From the NCBI GenBank assembly GCA_963626285.1, contig CAVFWQ010000002.1, forward strand, positions 1 to 64,000: DNA of 64,000 nt. Reading direction: 5' to 3'. The stretch comes from CAVDRM01 sp963626285 (GTDB lineage: Bacteria; Bacillota; Clostridia; Christensenellales; Aristaeellaceae). A model generated the notes under the pieces. That model had not been told where the DNA came from, made no database searches, and was given only the letters and a program-made list of their open reading frames with translations. Made by a program: the position numbers and the translations under genes. Each line of letters starts with the position of its first letter. Position 1 is the stretch's first letter. Shown in pieces: positions 8,153 through 16,215 of the stretch.

Positions 8153-9266
8153 GCAACGAAAGGGTGTAAGAGCTGAGAGGCCGCACCGGAGAACAGGGTG
8201 CGGCGCAGAAAACGGCTTGGAGCCTGAAAGGGAGGCGATTCCGTTGTACAACGAAGAAATCGCACATTGTGCAGCCTGCCTCATTCCCGCGTTTTAACAT
8301 CGGCCGTCATCACAGAACGCGCAGAGCGGCTTTTTTCCGGCTCTGCCGCGCCATACCCCGCCATGGGGCTTCATGAGCCGATAACAGCGGGAACATGAAG
8401 GCAGACGACCTTCCGAACATTTAAAGGAGGGCTCATTTCGCGCCCCGCTGCGTAAAACAGCGCCGCGAGCAGCCGCTCCGGAAGCAGCGAAGCAGGGAAC
8501 GGCGCACAGGGCTTCTGCGCCGCCGACCCCACTTGTCCTCTGCGTAACCTGATCAACGTAAGCCTGTCACTTTGTTTCCGAATCGTCCCGCTTTTCCAAG
8601 GAGGGTCAAGCTTCGTTTCCCTGAATGAAAAGCGGCCTCGGAGTTCATTTGAACGGGTCTTCCCGCCATCGGTTGCCGCCCGGAGCGGCACGGCATCAGC
8701 GACAAAGGACTTTTCCTTCCCGATCCATGAGGAGCCGGTGATCCCGCCTGCTGAATGTTTTCCTCTCTCTTTCATCGGCAAAGCGCCCGCGCTCCGCGTC
8801 CTTTCATCGCGCCGCTGCCGCCTGTGGCTCAAGCATACAGGACAAGGCCGCGCCGCACGCATCGGCATCCCCTTCCGTACCGCCGCGCACCGTACCGCCC
8901 GCTCCTTTACTCGGTTTCCTTCTTTCTTCGGGCATTGAGGGGCATGGACGACCGCACGGCCGTACGCCGCCGATAACTGCGAGCCATCTGTTTGAACCTG
9001 ACAAAAGGCTGACCGCTTCGGCATCGCACCTTTTACCCGGCTATGCGACCCAAAACGGAAAGAAACAGGAACATCAGCCGAAGAGAAAACGCCGAAATCA
9101 GGGAAAACAGCCTGCGGCCGAAACAAAGAAATTGTCTCCGGCCAATACGCAGATGCAGCTTCGCACCTTCCCATCGGCTGAACAACCGAATAGACCCGTG
9201 TCCCGCGCAACCGCGAACAAAAAGAACCGACGGGGCTGCCGCATCAACCGCGGCAGCCCCTTTTTT
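8153..9266 (+). ncRNA. Candidate long structured noncoding RNA (~1.1 kb)
   Basis: This stretch has a strong promoter in front and a strong intrinsic terminator at its end, but no plausible ORF. Many short perfect hairpins can be drawn: CAACG/CGTTG closing 8153-8249, GCCGCACC/GGTGCGGC (8180-8204), CGCTG/CAGCG (8446-8462), GGCGCA/TGCGCC (8501-8521), CCGCTTTTC/GAAAAGCGG (8588-8635), GTTCA/TGAAC (8643-8654), CGGG/CCCG (8654-8665), TGCCGC/GCGGCA (8674-8690), AAGGA/TCCTT (8705-8718). The part around 9045-9130 is rich in unpaired A/GA runs. It matches none of the RNA classes I can recall by sequence (not RNase P, tmRNA, 6S or TPP). It could be a large class such as OLE, ROOL or GOLLD that I cannot recognise by eye, or a decayed gene. 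In GC-rich DNA some hairpins arise by chance. Confidence 0.45.
9232..9266 (+). terminator. Strong intrinsic terminator ending the 8.1-9.3 kb unit
   Basis: GGGGCTGCCGC (9232-9242) and GCGGCAGCCCC (9250-9260) form a perfect 11-bp stem with a 7-base loop, followed by six T (9261-9266). Confidence 0.9.
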
Positions 9267-9336
9267 GCGCCGTTTTTCAGGTCAGACGGGCTGACAAAGC
9301 ACCCCTTGCAGACTGTCGAAAAAGCCCGCAGCCCTG

Positions 9337-9399
9337 CCATGCAGGATGAAGCGCTCCATCCTGCACGGAGCGTGTCAAAACCGCAGTTTTTGGACACGC
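9337..9399 (-). repeat. 63-bp double-hairpin dispersed repeat, copy 1
   Basis: Two consecutive hairpins (GCGTGTC...GACACGC and a CATCCTGCA-type arm pair). Its reverse complement matches 37898-37960 at 57 of 63 positions. It begins 8 bases beyond the stop of the minus-strand CDF gene and is oriented with that gene, so it probably serves as its 3' end signal. Confidence 0.85.
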
Positions 9400-9407
9400 A
9401 GCACCCC

Positions 9408-10334
9408 TTATTGTTCGATATCCGCGGGATTGACGTGAATCATGATGTGCTTGATATTCGGGAAGGCGCTTTCCACGCCGTGATGGAGGCGCTCGGCGAT
9501 GGCGTGGCTCTCGCGCAGCGGCTTGTCGCCGTCCACGCGGATCTCGGCTTCGATGTACACCTTGCTTCCGAACATGCGGGTGCGCAGGACGTCCACGCCC
9601 AGCACCCCGTCCGCTTTTTCCATGAAATGCCGCAGCTCTTCCTCGTACTGTTCGCCGCAGGAGGTATCCAGCAGCTTGGACACGGCGTCCTTGAGAATGT
9701 CACAGGACACCTTCAGAATGAACAGGCAGATGACTACGGAGGCTATGCTGTCCAGCACGGGGCAGCCCAGCATCGCGCCGCCGATGCCGATGAGCGAGCC
9801 GACGGACGAAAAAGCGTCCGAGCGGTGGTGCCATGCGTCCGCCGTGAACGCGGAGGATCGGATGCGCCTGGCGTAATAGAGGGTGTAGCGGTACATCGCT
9901 TCCTTGCCGATGACGGACACCACGGCGGCGATGAGCGCGATCGCGCCGGGAACGGGCAGGCTTTCACCGCTGCCGGAAAAAATGTTTTCCACGCCGCTTT
10001 TGCCGATGAGGACGCCCGTCACGCCCAGCAGCAGCCCCAGAAAAAGGGAGGACACGCACTCGACGCGCTCGTGCCCGAAGGGGTGCGAGCGGTCGGCGGC
10101 CTTCCTGGAGATCTTCACGCCGAAACAGGCGACGACGGTGGTCAGCACGTCCGAAAAGGAATGCACGGCGTCGGAAAGCATCGCGCCGGAATGTCCGATG
10201 ATGCCGGCAAACAGCTTGAAGCCGGAAAGCGCGGCGTTCCCGATGATGCTGACGAGGGACAGCCTGCGGATAACGGCCTTTTCGTCAAGGGCGCTTCCGC
10301 CGTTTTGAATGTTTCTGGTCGGATGGAGTGTCAT
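9408..10334 (-). CDS. CDF-family cation efflux transporter (CzcD-like)
   Basis: 308 residues, cation diffusion facilitator that exports divalent metals in exchange for protons. Six membrane helices with the metal site residues in TM2 (SDAVHSFSD) and TM5 (AWHHRSD), then a cytoplasmic C-terminal domain ending HIMIHVNPADIEQ. The start ATG at 10332-10334 gives MTLHPTRN; upstream in-frame ATGs fall in the riboswitch leader. The NiCo riboswitch points to Ni2+/Co2+ as inducer and probable substrate, although CDF sequences alone cannot tell metals apart. Confidence 0.92.
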   Translation of the reverse strand: MTLHPTRNIQNGGSALDEKAVIRRLSLVSIIGNAALSGFKLFAGIIGHSGAMLSDAVHSFSDVLTTVVACFGVKISRKAADRSHPFGHERVECVSSLFLGLLLGVTGVLIGKSGVENIFSGSGESLPVPGAIALIAAVVSVIGKEAMYRYTLYYARRIRSSAFTADAWHHRSDAFSSVGSLIGIGGAMLGCPVLDSIASVVICLFILKVSCDILKDAVSKLLDTSCGEQYEEELRHFMEKADGVLGVDVLRTRMFGSKVYIEAEIRVDGDKPLRESHAIAERLHHGVESAFPNIKHIMIHVNPADIEQ

Positions 10335-10392
10335 ATCAGGTTCCCCTTTCAAAGGTTTTCTCTTTTGCATTGAGATCGCCGTCCCGAATGTC

Positions 10393-10504
10393 AAAAAGCA
10401 CATCCGCGGAACCTACAACTGTCCCACAGATGTGCTGACGCTCCATTCTGCTGCCGCTTTTGCAGCCCGGCCCCATGCCCTTTCGGCGCATCGCCTGCTC
10501 AGTT
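10393..10504 (-). promoter_or_regulatory. NiCo (czcD) riboswitch with overlapping terminator
   Basis: On the minus strand the aptamer runs AACTGAGCAGGC (from 10504), GCCGGGCTGCAAAAGCGGC, then CATCTGTGGGACAGTT (to 10417), which are the conserved NiCo segments including both purine-rich junction strands. Expression platform: AGCACATC (10429-10436) in the last aptamer stem also pairs with GATGTGCT (10397-10404) to make a terminator followed by TTTTT. The two forms exclude each other, so metal binding should prevent termination and switch on the downstream exporter. All of this is visible in sequence. Confidence 0.95.
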
Positions 10505-10560
10505 TGTACTGTTGAACTCGCACCCCCTTGGGGATGTGATGCAGTGCAAAGAGTGCCTTT

Positions 10561-10590
10561 ATTGTACAGGACGGGGCAGGGGTTAGTCAA
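10561..10590 (-). promoter_or_regulatory. Promoter of the NiCo riboswitch-CDF unit
   Basis: Minus strand TTGACT (10585-10590), an 18-base spacer and TACAAT (10561-10566). Transcription starts about 50 bases before the aptamer. Confidence 0.8.
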
Positions 10591-10658
10591 CGCTAATTTT
10601 GATTTCCCGTTGATCGTGACGCGCCGTTTCCCCTTGTCTGGCGTTTTCCCCTTCCTTA

Positions 10659-10667
10659 TGCTATAAT
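10659..10667 (+). promoter_or_regulatory. Extended -10 promoter of the alcohol dehydrogenase gene
   Basis: TG-C-TATAAT (extended -10). No good -35 is visible at the right distance. The gene's ATG is 34 bases downstream. Confidence 0.6.
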
Positions 10668-10700
10668 CCGAAGCACAGGACTGTGTGAAGGAGGGCGTTT

Positions 10701-11888
10701 ATGCTGAATTTTGTGTATGAGACCCCGACCAAGGTGTATTTCGGGCGGGGCGAGGAGCAGAAGGTCGGGAAAATCGTGGCGGAGTACGCGCCACGGAAGG
10801 TGCTTCTGCATTACGGCGGGCAGTCGGCGAAAAAAAGCGGGCTGCTGGACAGGGTGAAGGCTGCGCTGGAAGCGGAGCATATCCCCTGTGCGGAGCTGGG
10901 CGGCGTGGTGGCAAACCCGCAGCTCAAACTCGTGCGGGAGGGCATCGGGCTGTGCCTGAAGGAGGGCGTGGACTTTGTGCTGGCGGTCGGCGGCGGCTCC
11001 GTGCTGGACTCCGCCAAGGCGATCGCCCACGGCGCTGCCAATCCCGATAAGGACATCTGGGATGTTTTCCTCGGCAGATTCGTGCCGAAAAAATCGCTGA
11101 ACAAGGGCGCCGTCCTGACGCTGGCGGCGGCCGGCTCGGAAATGTCCGATTCCTGCGTCATCACGAACGAGGAGACGGGCGAAAAGCGCGGCGCGTCCCT
11201 TTCCTGCAACCGCATGAACTTTGCCATCGAAAACCCGGAGCTCACCTACACCGTCAATGCGTACCAGACGGCGTGCGGCGCGGTGGACATCGCCATGCAC
11301 ACCATCGAGCGCTATTTTTGCTTGGGTGAGGACACCGACGTGACGGACGCCGTCGCGGAGGCCGTCATCAAAGCGGCGATGAAGGCGGGCAGGGACTGCC
11401 TTGCGCACCCCGACAGCTACGAGGCACGCGCCAACATGATGTGGGTGTCCAGCCTTGCGCACAACGGCCTGACCCAGTGCGGGCGGCAGTTCGGGATGGC
11501 CGTGCATCAGCTGGAGCATGAGATCTCGGGCATGTATCCTTCGGTCGCGCACGGCGCGGGGCTGGCCGCCCTGTGGTGCAGCTGGGCGCGGTATGTGTAC
11601 GGCGCCAATCTTCCCAGATGGCTGCGGTACGCGGCGAAGGTGTGGAATTTGGACATTGATTTTGAGCATCCCGAGCGGACGGTCGAGGCGGCCATCGATG
11701 CGCAGGAAGCGTATTACCGCGCTGTCGGCATGCCGACGAACCTGAAAGCCCTGGGCGTGCATGAGGCCGATCTGGAAACGCTCGCCCTGCGCTGCACCCG
11801 CGGCAGAACGCGCATCCTCGCGGGCTATAAGCCGCTGGACTATGAGGATATCCTGACCATCTACCGCATGGCGTATGATGCGGAATGA
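10701..11888 (+). CDS. Iron-containing alcohol dehydrogenase (YqhD/BdhA type)
   Basis: 395 residues. NAD(P)H-dependent group III alcohol dehydrogenase reducing aldehydes to alcohols. Nucleotide-binding GGGSVLDSAKAIAHG (about residues 96-110) and the metal-binding histidine region HQLEHEISGMYPSVAHGAGLA (broken by eye into HQLEH and the following SVAHG) fit the butanol dehydrogenase/YqhD branch. ATG follows AAGGAGG. It stands alone with its own promoter and a hairpin-repeat 3' end. The natural substrate (butyraldehyde, methylglyoxal-type or other) cannot be read from sequence. Confidence 0.9.
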   Translation: MLNFVYETPTKVYFGRGEEQKVGKIVAEYAPRKVLLHYGGQSAKKSGLLDRVKAALEAEHIPCAELGGVVANPQLKLVREGIGLCLKEGVDFVLAVGGGSVLDSAKAIAHGAANPDKDIWDVFLGRFVPKKSLNKGAVLTLAAAGSEMSDSCVITNEETGEKRGASLSCNRMNFAIENPELTYTVNAYQTACGAVDIAMHTIERYFCLGEDTDVTDAVAEAVIKAAMKAGRDCLAHPDSYEARANMMWVSSLAHNGLTQCGRQFGMAVHQLEHEISGMYPSVAHGAGLAALWCSWARYVYGANLPRWLRYAAKVWNLDIDFEHPERTVEAAIDAQEAYYRAVGMPTNLKALGVHEADLETLALRCTRGRTRILAGYKPLDYEDILTIYRMAYDAE

Positions 11889-11901
11889 TAGGGAAATACG
11901 G

Positions 11902-11972
11902 GCGGGGAGGGTCTCCTTTTGAAAAAGGAGATCCTCCCCGCGCCCCTCAAAGGAAAATTTCGATTCACAATG
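11902..11972 (+). repeat. Hairpin-plus-tail dispersed repeat, copy A (3' of adh)
   Basis: Long stem GCGGGGAGGGTCTCCTTTT / AAAAAGGAGATCCTCCCCGC (11902-11941) followed by a conserved tail CGCCCCTCAAAGGAAAATTT and CGATTCACAATGG. The same architecture occurs behind glyA and the diguanylate cyclase gene. It probably ends the adh transcript. The rest of the 11889-12259 gap holds only the secA promoter. Confidence 0.75.
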
Positions 11973-12083
11973 GAAGCGGTCGGAACGAAATTACCATTTT
12001 TGTGCGGGAGTTTTAAAAAAGTCTCCGTGCCCGTCTATCCACACACGCGCCGCCCGTCCTTTGTGTCCCCGTCAAGGCAGCGC

Positions 12084-12113
12084 TTGCATTCCCTGTTCCG
12101 CCCGTGCTATACT
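12084..12113 (+). promoter_or_regulatory. Promoter of secA
   Basis: TTGCAT (12084-12089), an 18-base spacer and TATACT (12108-12113), with TG just upstream of the -10 box. Confidence 0.75.
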
Positions 12114-12259
12114 ATATGTCGGTCAAGGCACCGCCGTCGGCTTTTGCACGCTGCATCCGACACGGCCCGCACGATGATTCGCACCGCTTTCCGTGCGCGG
12201 CGCCGTCTTTGATGGACTGCGGCGGGGCGCAGGCGCCGGACGCGAAAAGGAGAAGCATC

Positions 12260-14962
12260 ATGTTTGACACGCTGAAAAAAATGCTCGGCTTCGGCAACGA
12301 CGCGCAGCTGAAGCCGCTTATCAAAAAGGCGGAGGAGATAGAGGCGCTGGAGCCTGCATTCAAGGCGCTGAGCGACGAGGAGCTCTGCCGTAAAACGGAT
12401 GAATTCAAAGCGCGGTACAAGGCGGGCGAAACGCTCGACAGCCTGCTGCCGGAGGCGTTTGCCACCGTGCGCGAGGCCAGCAGCCGCTGTCTTGGGATGC
12501 GGCCGTTCAAGGTGCAGCTCATCGGCGGCATCGTCCTGCATCAGGGGCGCATCGCCGAGATGAAGACGGGTGAGGGCAAGACGCTGACCGCCACCCTGCC
12601 CGCCTATCTGAACGCGCTGACGGGCGAGGGCGTGCACATCGTCACGGTCAACGACTATCTGGCCTCCTTCCAGGGGGAGGAAATGGGCAAGCTGTACCGC
12701 TTCCTGGGGCTGTCCGTGGGCGTCATCGTGCATGACTTGGAGGGCGCGGAGAGGCGGAAGGCCTACGCCGCTGACATCACCTACGGCACGAACAACGAAA
12801 TGGGCTTTGACTACCTGCGCGACAACATGGTGCTGTACGAAAAGGACATGGTGCAGCGCGGCCATGCGTTCGCCATCGTGGACGAGGTGGACTCCATTTT
12901 GATCGACGAGGCGCGCACCCCGCTCATCATCTCCGGCCAGGGCGAAAAATCCACCGACATGTATGAAAAGGCGGACCGCTTCGTTTCCCGCCTGAAGGCG
13001 GACGAGGATTACACGGTCGAGGAAAAGGACAAGGCCGTCACCTTTACGGAAGCGGGCGCGGCCAAGGCGGAGGCCGCCTTCGGCATCGACAATCTTTCCG
13101 ACCCCGAAAACAACGACCTGAACCATTACCTCATTCAGGCGCTCAAGGCCAACACCCTCATGAAGCGGGACATCGACTATGTGGTGCAGAATGACCAGGT
13201 CATCATCGTGGACGAGTTCACCGGCCGCCTCATGATCGGCCGCCGCTATTCGGACGGCCTGCATCAGGCGATCGAGGCCAAGGAGCACGTCAAGGTGGAG
13301 CGGGAGTCCAAGACCCTTGCCACCATCACCTTCCAGAACTATTTCCGCATGTACAAAAAGCTCTCCGGCATGACCGGCACGGCCAAGACCGAAGAGGAGG
13401 AATTCAAGGGCATTTACAGCCTGGATGTCGTGCAGGTGCCGACCAACAAGCCCATGATCCGCGAGGACATGAACGATGTGGTCTACCGCACCAAGAAGGG
13501 CAAGTATCAGGCCGTCGTGGAGGAGATCGTCAAACGCCATCAGACGGGGCAGCCCATTCTGGTCGGCACGGTGTCGGTCGAGGTGAGCGAGCTGCTGTCC
13601 CGCATGCTCTCCATGCGCGGCATCGAGCATAACGTCCTCAACGCCAAGCACCATGCGCGGGAGGCGGAAATCGTGGCGCAGGCCGGTCACTACGGCGCCG
13701 TCACCATCGCCACCAACATGGCCGGACGCGGCACGGACATCCTGCTGGGCGGCAATCCGGACTTTTCGGCCCGCCGCACCATGCGGCAGGAGGAGGTGCC
13801 GGAGAACGTCATCGAGGCCGCCACGGGCTTTAACGAAAACGTCGGTGAAGAGGTGCTCAAGGCCCGCGAGCGCTACCGCGCGCTCAAGGCGGAATACAAA
13901 AAGACAACGGACCAGGAGCATGACCGCGTGGTGAAGGCGGGCGGCCTGCACATCATCGGCACGGAGCGGCACGAATCCCGCCGCATCGACAATCAGCTGC
14001 GCGGCCGCGCCGGCCGTCAGGGAGACCCCGGCTCTTCGCAGTTCTTCATCGCCCTGGAGGACGATTTGATGCGGCTCTTCGGCGGCGAAAGGATCCAGCC
14101 GCTCATCGAGCGTCTGGGCATGGACGAAAACACGCCGCTGGCCGCGGGCATGCTGACCAAGCAGATAGAAAACGCCCAAAAGCGCGTGGAAAGCCGCAAC
14201 TATCAGGTGCGCAGGCACGTCCTGCAATATGACGACATCATGAACCAGCAGCGCGAGATCATCTACGGGCAGCGCCGGCAGGTGCTGCGCGGCGAGGATA
14301 TGCGCTCCGTGGTGCGCGGCATGGCGGATGCGCTGATCGACGAGGCCGTCGGCCGCTACTGCGCGGGCGACGATCCGGACGCCTGGGACAAACCCGCCCT
14401 CAAGGACTATCTGGAGAGGCTCTGCATTGCCGCCGGCACCTTTGACGCGAACGCCGATGCCGTCGCCCATTTTGAAAAGGACGATCTGGCGGCCTTCCTC
14501 AAGAAGGAGGCCGAGCGCTTCTATGCGCTGCGCGAGGAAAAGATCACGGAGATCGGGCTGGATATGCGCGAGCTGGAGCGCACGCTGCTCCTGCGCTCCG
14601 TGGACATCCGCTGGATGGATCACATCGACATGATGGACCAGCTCCGCGACGGCATCGGCCTGCGCGCCTACGGGCAGAAGGACCCCGTGAACGAGTACAA
14701 GCTGGAGTCCTACGATATGTTTGAGGACATGGTGCATCTCATCCGCGAGGACACCGTGCGCCGCCTGTACCAGACGAAGATCGAGCGGGCGCCGGAGCGC
14801 CGCTCCGTGGCCAGGCCCGTGGAGGCCTCTCACGGCCCCCAGCCCGCCAAGCGCCTGACCCCCGTCAGGGCAGGCGAAAAAATCGGGCGCAACAGCCCCT
14901 GCCCCTGCGGAAGCGGGAAAAAGTATAAAAACTGCTGCGGCCGCAGCCGGCAGGAAGGCTGA
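12260..14962 (+). CDS. secA: Preprotein translocase ATPase SecA
   Basis: 900-residue motor that pushes unfolded preproteins through SecYEG. Walker A MKTGEGKT (GEGKT at 104-108), DEVDSILIDEARTPLI (about 209), helicase motifs DMAGRGTDI-like NMAGRGTDILLGGNP and QLRGRAGRQGDPGSS, and a C-terminal zinc motif CPCGSGKKYKNCC that binds SecB or phospholipid/ribosome. ATG at 12260 follows AAAAGGAG; the longer upstream reading frame lacks SecA-like residues and an RBS. The secA-prfB order is the same as in Bacillus. Confidence 0.98.
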   Translation: MFDTLKKMLGFGNDAQLKPLIKKAEEIEALEPAFKALSDEELCRKTDEFKARYKAGETLDSLLPEAFATVREASSRCLGMRPFKVQLIGGIVLHQGRIAEMKTGEGKTLTATLPAYLNALTGEGVHIVTVNDYLASFQGEEMGKLYRFLGLSVGVIVHDLEGAERRKAYAADITYGTNNEMGFDYLRDNMVLYEKDMVQRGHAFAIVDEVDSILIDEARTPLIISGQGEKSTDMYEKADRFVSRLKADEDYTVEEKDKAVTFTEAGAAKAEAAFGIDNLSDPENNDLNHYLIQALKANTLMKRDIDYVVQNDQVIIVDEFTGRLMIGRRYSDGLHQAIEAKEHVKVERESKTLATITFQNYFRMYKKLSGMTGTAKTEEEEFKGIYSLDVVQVPTNKPMIREDMNDVVYRTKKGKYQAVVEEIVKRHQTGQPILVGTVSVEVSELLSRMLSMRGIEHNVLNAKHHAREAEIVAQAGHYGAVTIATNMAGRGTDILLGGNPDFSARRTMRQEEVPENVIEAATGFNENVGEEVLKARERYRALKAEYKKTTDQEHDRVVKAGGLHIIGTERHESRRIDNQLRGRAGRQGDPGSSQFFIALEDDLMRLFGGERIQPLIERLGMDENTPLAAGMLTKQIENAQKRVESRNYQVRRHVLQYDDIMNQQREIIYGQRRQVLRGEDMRSVVRGMADALIDEAVGRYCAGDDPDAWDKPALKDYLERLCIAAGTFDANADAVAHFEKDDLAAFLKKEAERFYALREEKITEIGLDMRELERTLLLRSVDIRWMDHIDMMDQLRDGIGLRAYGQKDPVNEYKLESYDMFEDMVHLIREDTVRRLYQTKIERAPERRSVARPVEASHGPQPAKRLTPVRAGEKIGRNSPCPCGSGKKYKNCCGRSRQEG

Positions 14963-15107
14963 CAAAAGGACAGGCATTTTCGGCGAAAAACGCGGGAAGC
15001 CGAACGAATGAAACAAAGGCGCCGCGCCTTTCGTGCCCGACCGCCCCTGACGACACGATACACTCCGCCCGCATGATTTTTTTCCTTCAGAAAGGATTGA
15101 TTGACGA

Positions 15108-16211
15108 ATGATGATTGACGTACAGCAGTACCGGCAGGACATTGACGCCCTGCGCGCCAGGCTCCGTGAGATTTCCGGCGGGCTGCATCTGGGCGATTTG
15201 GAAAACGAGCTGACCGAGCTGAAGGAGGAAATGAACGCGGAGGGCTTCTGGGACGATCTGGAGCGCTCCACGCACGTTAACCGCCGCATCACCGCCATCG
15301 AGGGCAAGATCAGGCACTATCAGGGGCTCTGCTCGGCGCTGGACGACATCGAGGTCATGCTGGACTTGGCGCAGGAGGAAAACGACGATGCGATGGTGCA
15401 GGAGGCCGGCACGGAGCTGACCGGGCTTCGGGAAAAGGTCGAGGCGCTGGAGCTGGAGACCCTCATGCGCGGCGACTATGACGACAAGAACGCCATCCTC
15501 TCCCTCCACGCGGGCGCGGGCGGCACGGAGGCGCAGGACTGGACGCAGATGCTGTACAGGATGTACACGCGCTACTGCGAAAAGCTGGGCTTCAAGGTGA
15601 AGCTGCTGGACTATCTGGAGGGCGACGAGGCCGGCATCAAGTCTGTCTCCTTTGAGGTGGACGGCGAAAACGCCTACGGCTACCTGCGCGGGGAAAAGGG
15701 CGTGCACCGTTTGGTGCGCATCAGCCCGTTTGACGCGAACGCCCGCCGCCATACCTCTTTTTCGTCCCTGGATGTCGCCCCCATGCTGGAGGATGACGAC
15801 GACGAGATCGAGATCAACATGAAGGACGTCCGCGTGGACACCTACCATTCCAGCGGCGCGGGCGGGCAGAACGTCAACAAGACCTCCTCCGCCGTCCGCA
15901 TGACGCACTTCCCCACCGGCATCGTCGTCGCCTGCCAGACCGAGCGCGACCAGGTGCAGAACAGGGCGACCTGCCTTAAAATGCTCAAGGCCAAACTGCT
16001 GGAGCTGAAGGAGCGCGAAAAGGAAGAGCAGATGGCGGATATCAAGGGCGAGATGAAGAAAATCGAATGGGGCAGCCAGATCCGCTCCTACGTCTTCCAG
16101 CCCTACACGATGGTCAAGGACCACCGCACGGGCTTTGAAACGGGCAATATCGACGACGTGATGAACGGCGGGCTGGACGGCTTTACCACCGCTTATCTCA
16201 AGATGCAGTGA
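15108..16211 (+). CDS. prfB: Peptide chain release factor 2, no programmed frameshift
   Basis: 367 residues. Releases peptides at UGA and UAA. Contains the stop-codon reading tripeptide SPF (about 206-208) and the GGQ motif in SSGAGGQNVNKTSS (about residue 252). The N-terminal helical region is continuous with the rest: there is no in-frame TGA or CTT-TGA slippery site near codon 25, so the classic autoregulatory +1 frameshift is absent. It lies 145 bases after secA with no visible terminator, consistent with co-transcription. Confidence 0.97.
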   Translation: MMIDVQQYRQDIDALRARLREISGGLHLGDLENELTELKEEMNAEGFWDDLERSTHVNRRITAIEGKIRHYQGLCSALDDIEVMLDLAQEENDDAMVQEAGTELTGLREKVEALELETLMRGDYDDKNAILSLHAGAGGTEAQDWTQMLYRMYTRYCEKLGFKVKLLDYLEGDEAGIKSVSFEVDGENAYGYLRGEKGVHRLVRISPFDANARRHTSFSSLDVAPMLEDDDDEIEINMKDVRVDTYHSSGAGGQNVNKTSSAVRMTHFPTGIVVACQTERDQVQNRATCLKMLKAKLLELKEREKEEQMADIKGEMKKIEWGSQIRSYVFQPYTMVKDHRTGFETGNIDDVMNGGLDGFTTAYLKMQ

Positions 16212-16215
16212 TACG

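Noticed and set aside
8151..8249. TPP riboswitch, suggested by GGGTG...GCTGAGAGG
   Set aside because: The second conserved half (CTGATC...GGATAAT-type) is missing and the stem layout differs; no thiamine gene is nearby.
8242..8297. A 17-codon TTG-started ORF with a fair RBS (YNEEIAHCAACLIPAF) in the leader of the RNA unit
   Set aside because: Its first codons overlap the long-range pairing and a GCAC/GTGC hairpin; the purine-rich RBS-like string fits an RNA joint as well. Kept only as a possibility.
8307..8350. GCAGAGC...GCTCTGC with a central T run as a terminator
   Set aside because: The T run is in the loop, not after the stem, so it would not terminate in either direction.
8371..9210. 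A 279-codon open frame on the minus strand in the gene-free unit
   Set aside because: Composition is rich in R, S, P, G and C without any recognisable fold or motif, no RBS is seen, and it runs antisense to a promoter-terminator pair. Long open frames occur by chance at this GC content.
13653..13934. Arg-rich open frames inside secA and other genes
   Set aside because: They are out-of-frame shadows of strongly supported genes, with no RBS and improbable composition.
15000..15110. A separate small gene between secA and prfB
   Set aside because: No RBS-supported ORF; the stretch looks like a plain spacer.
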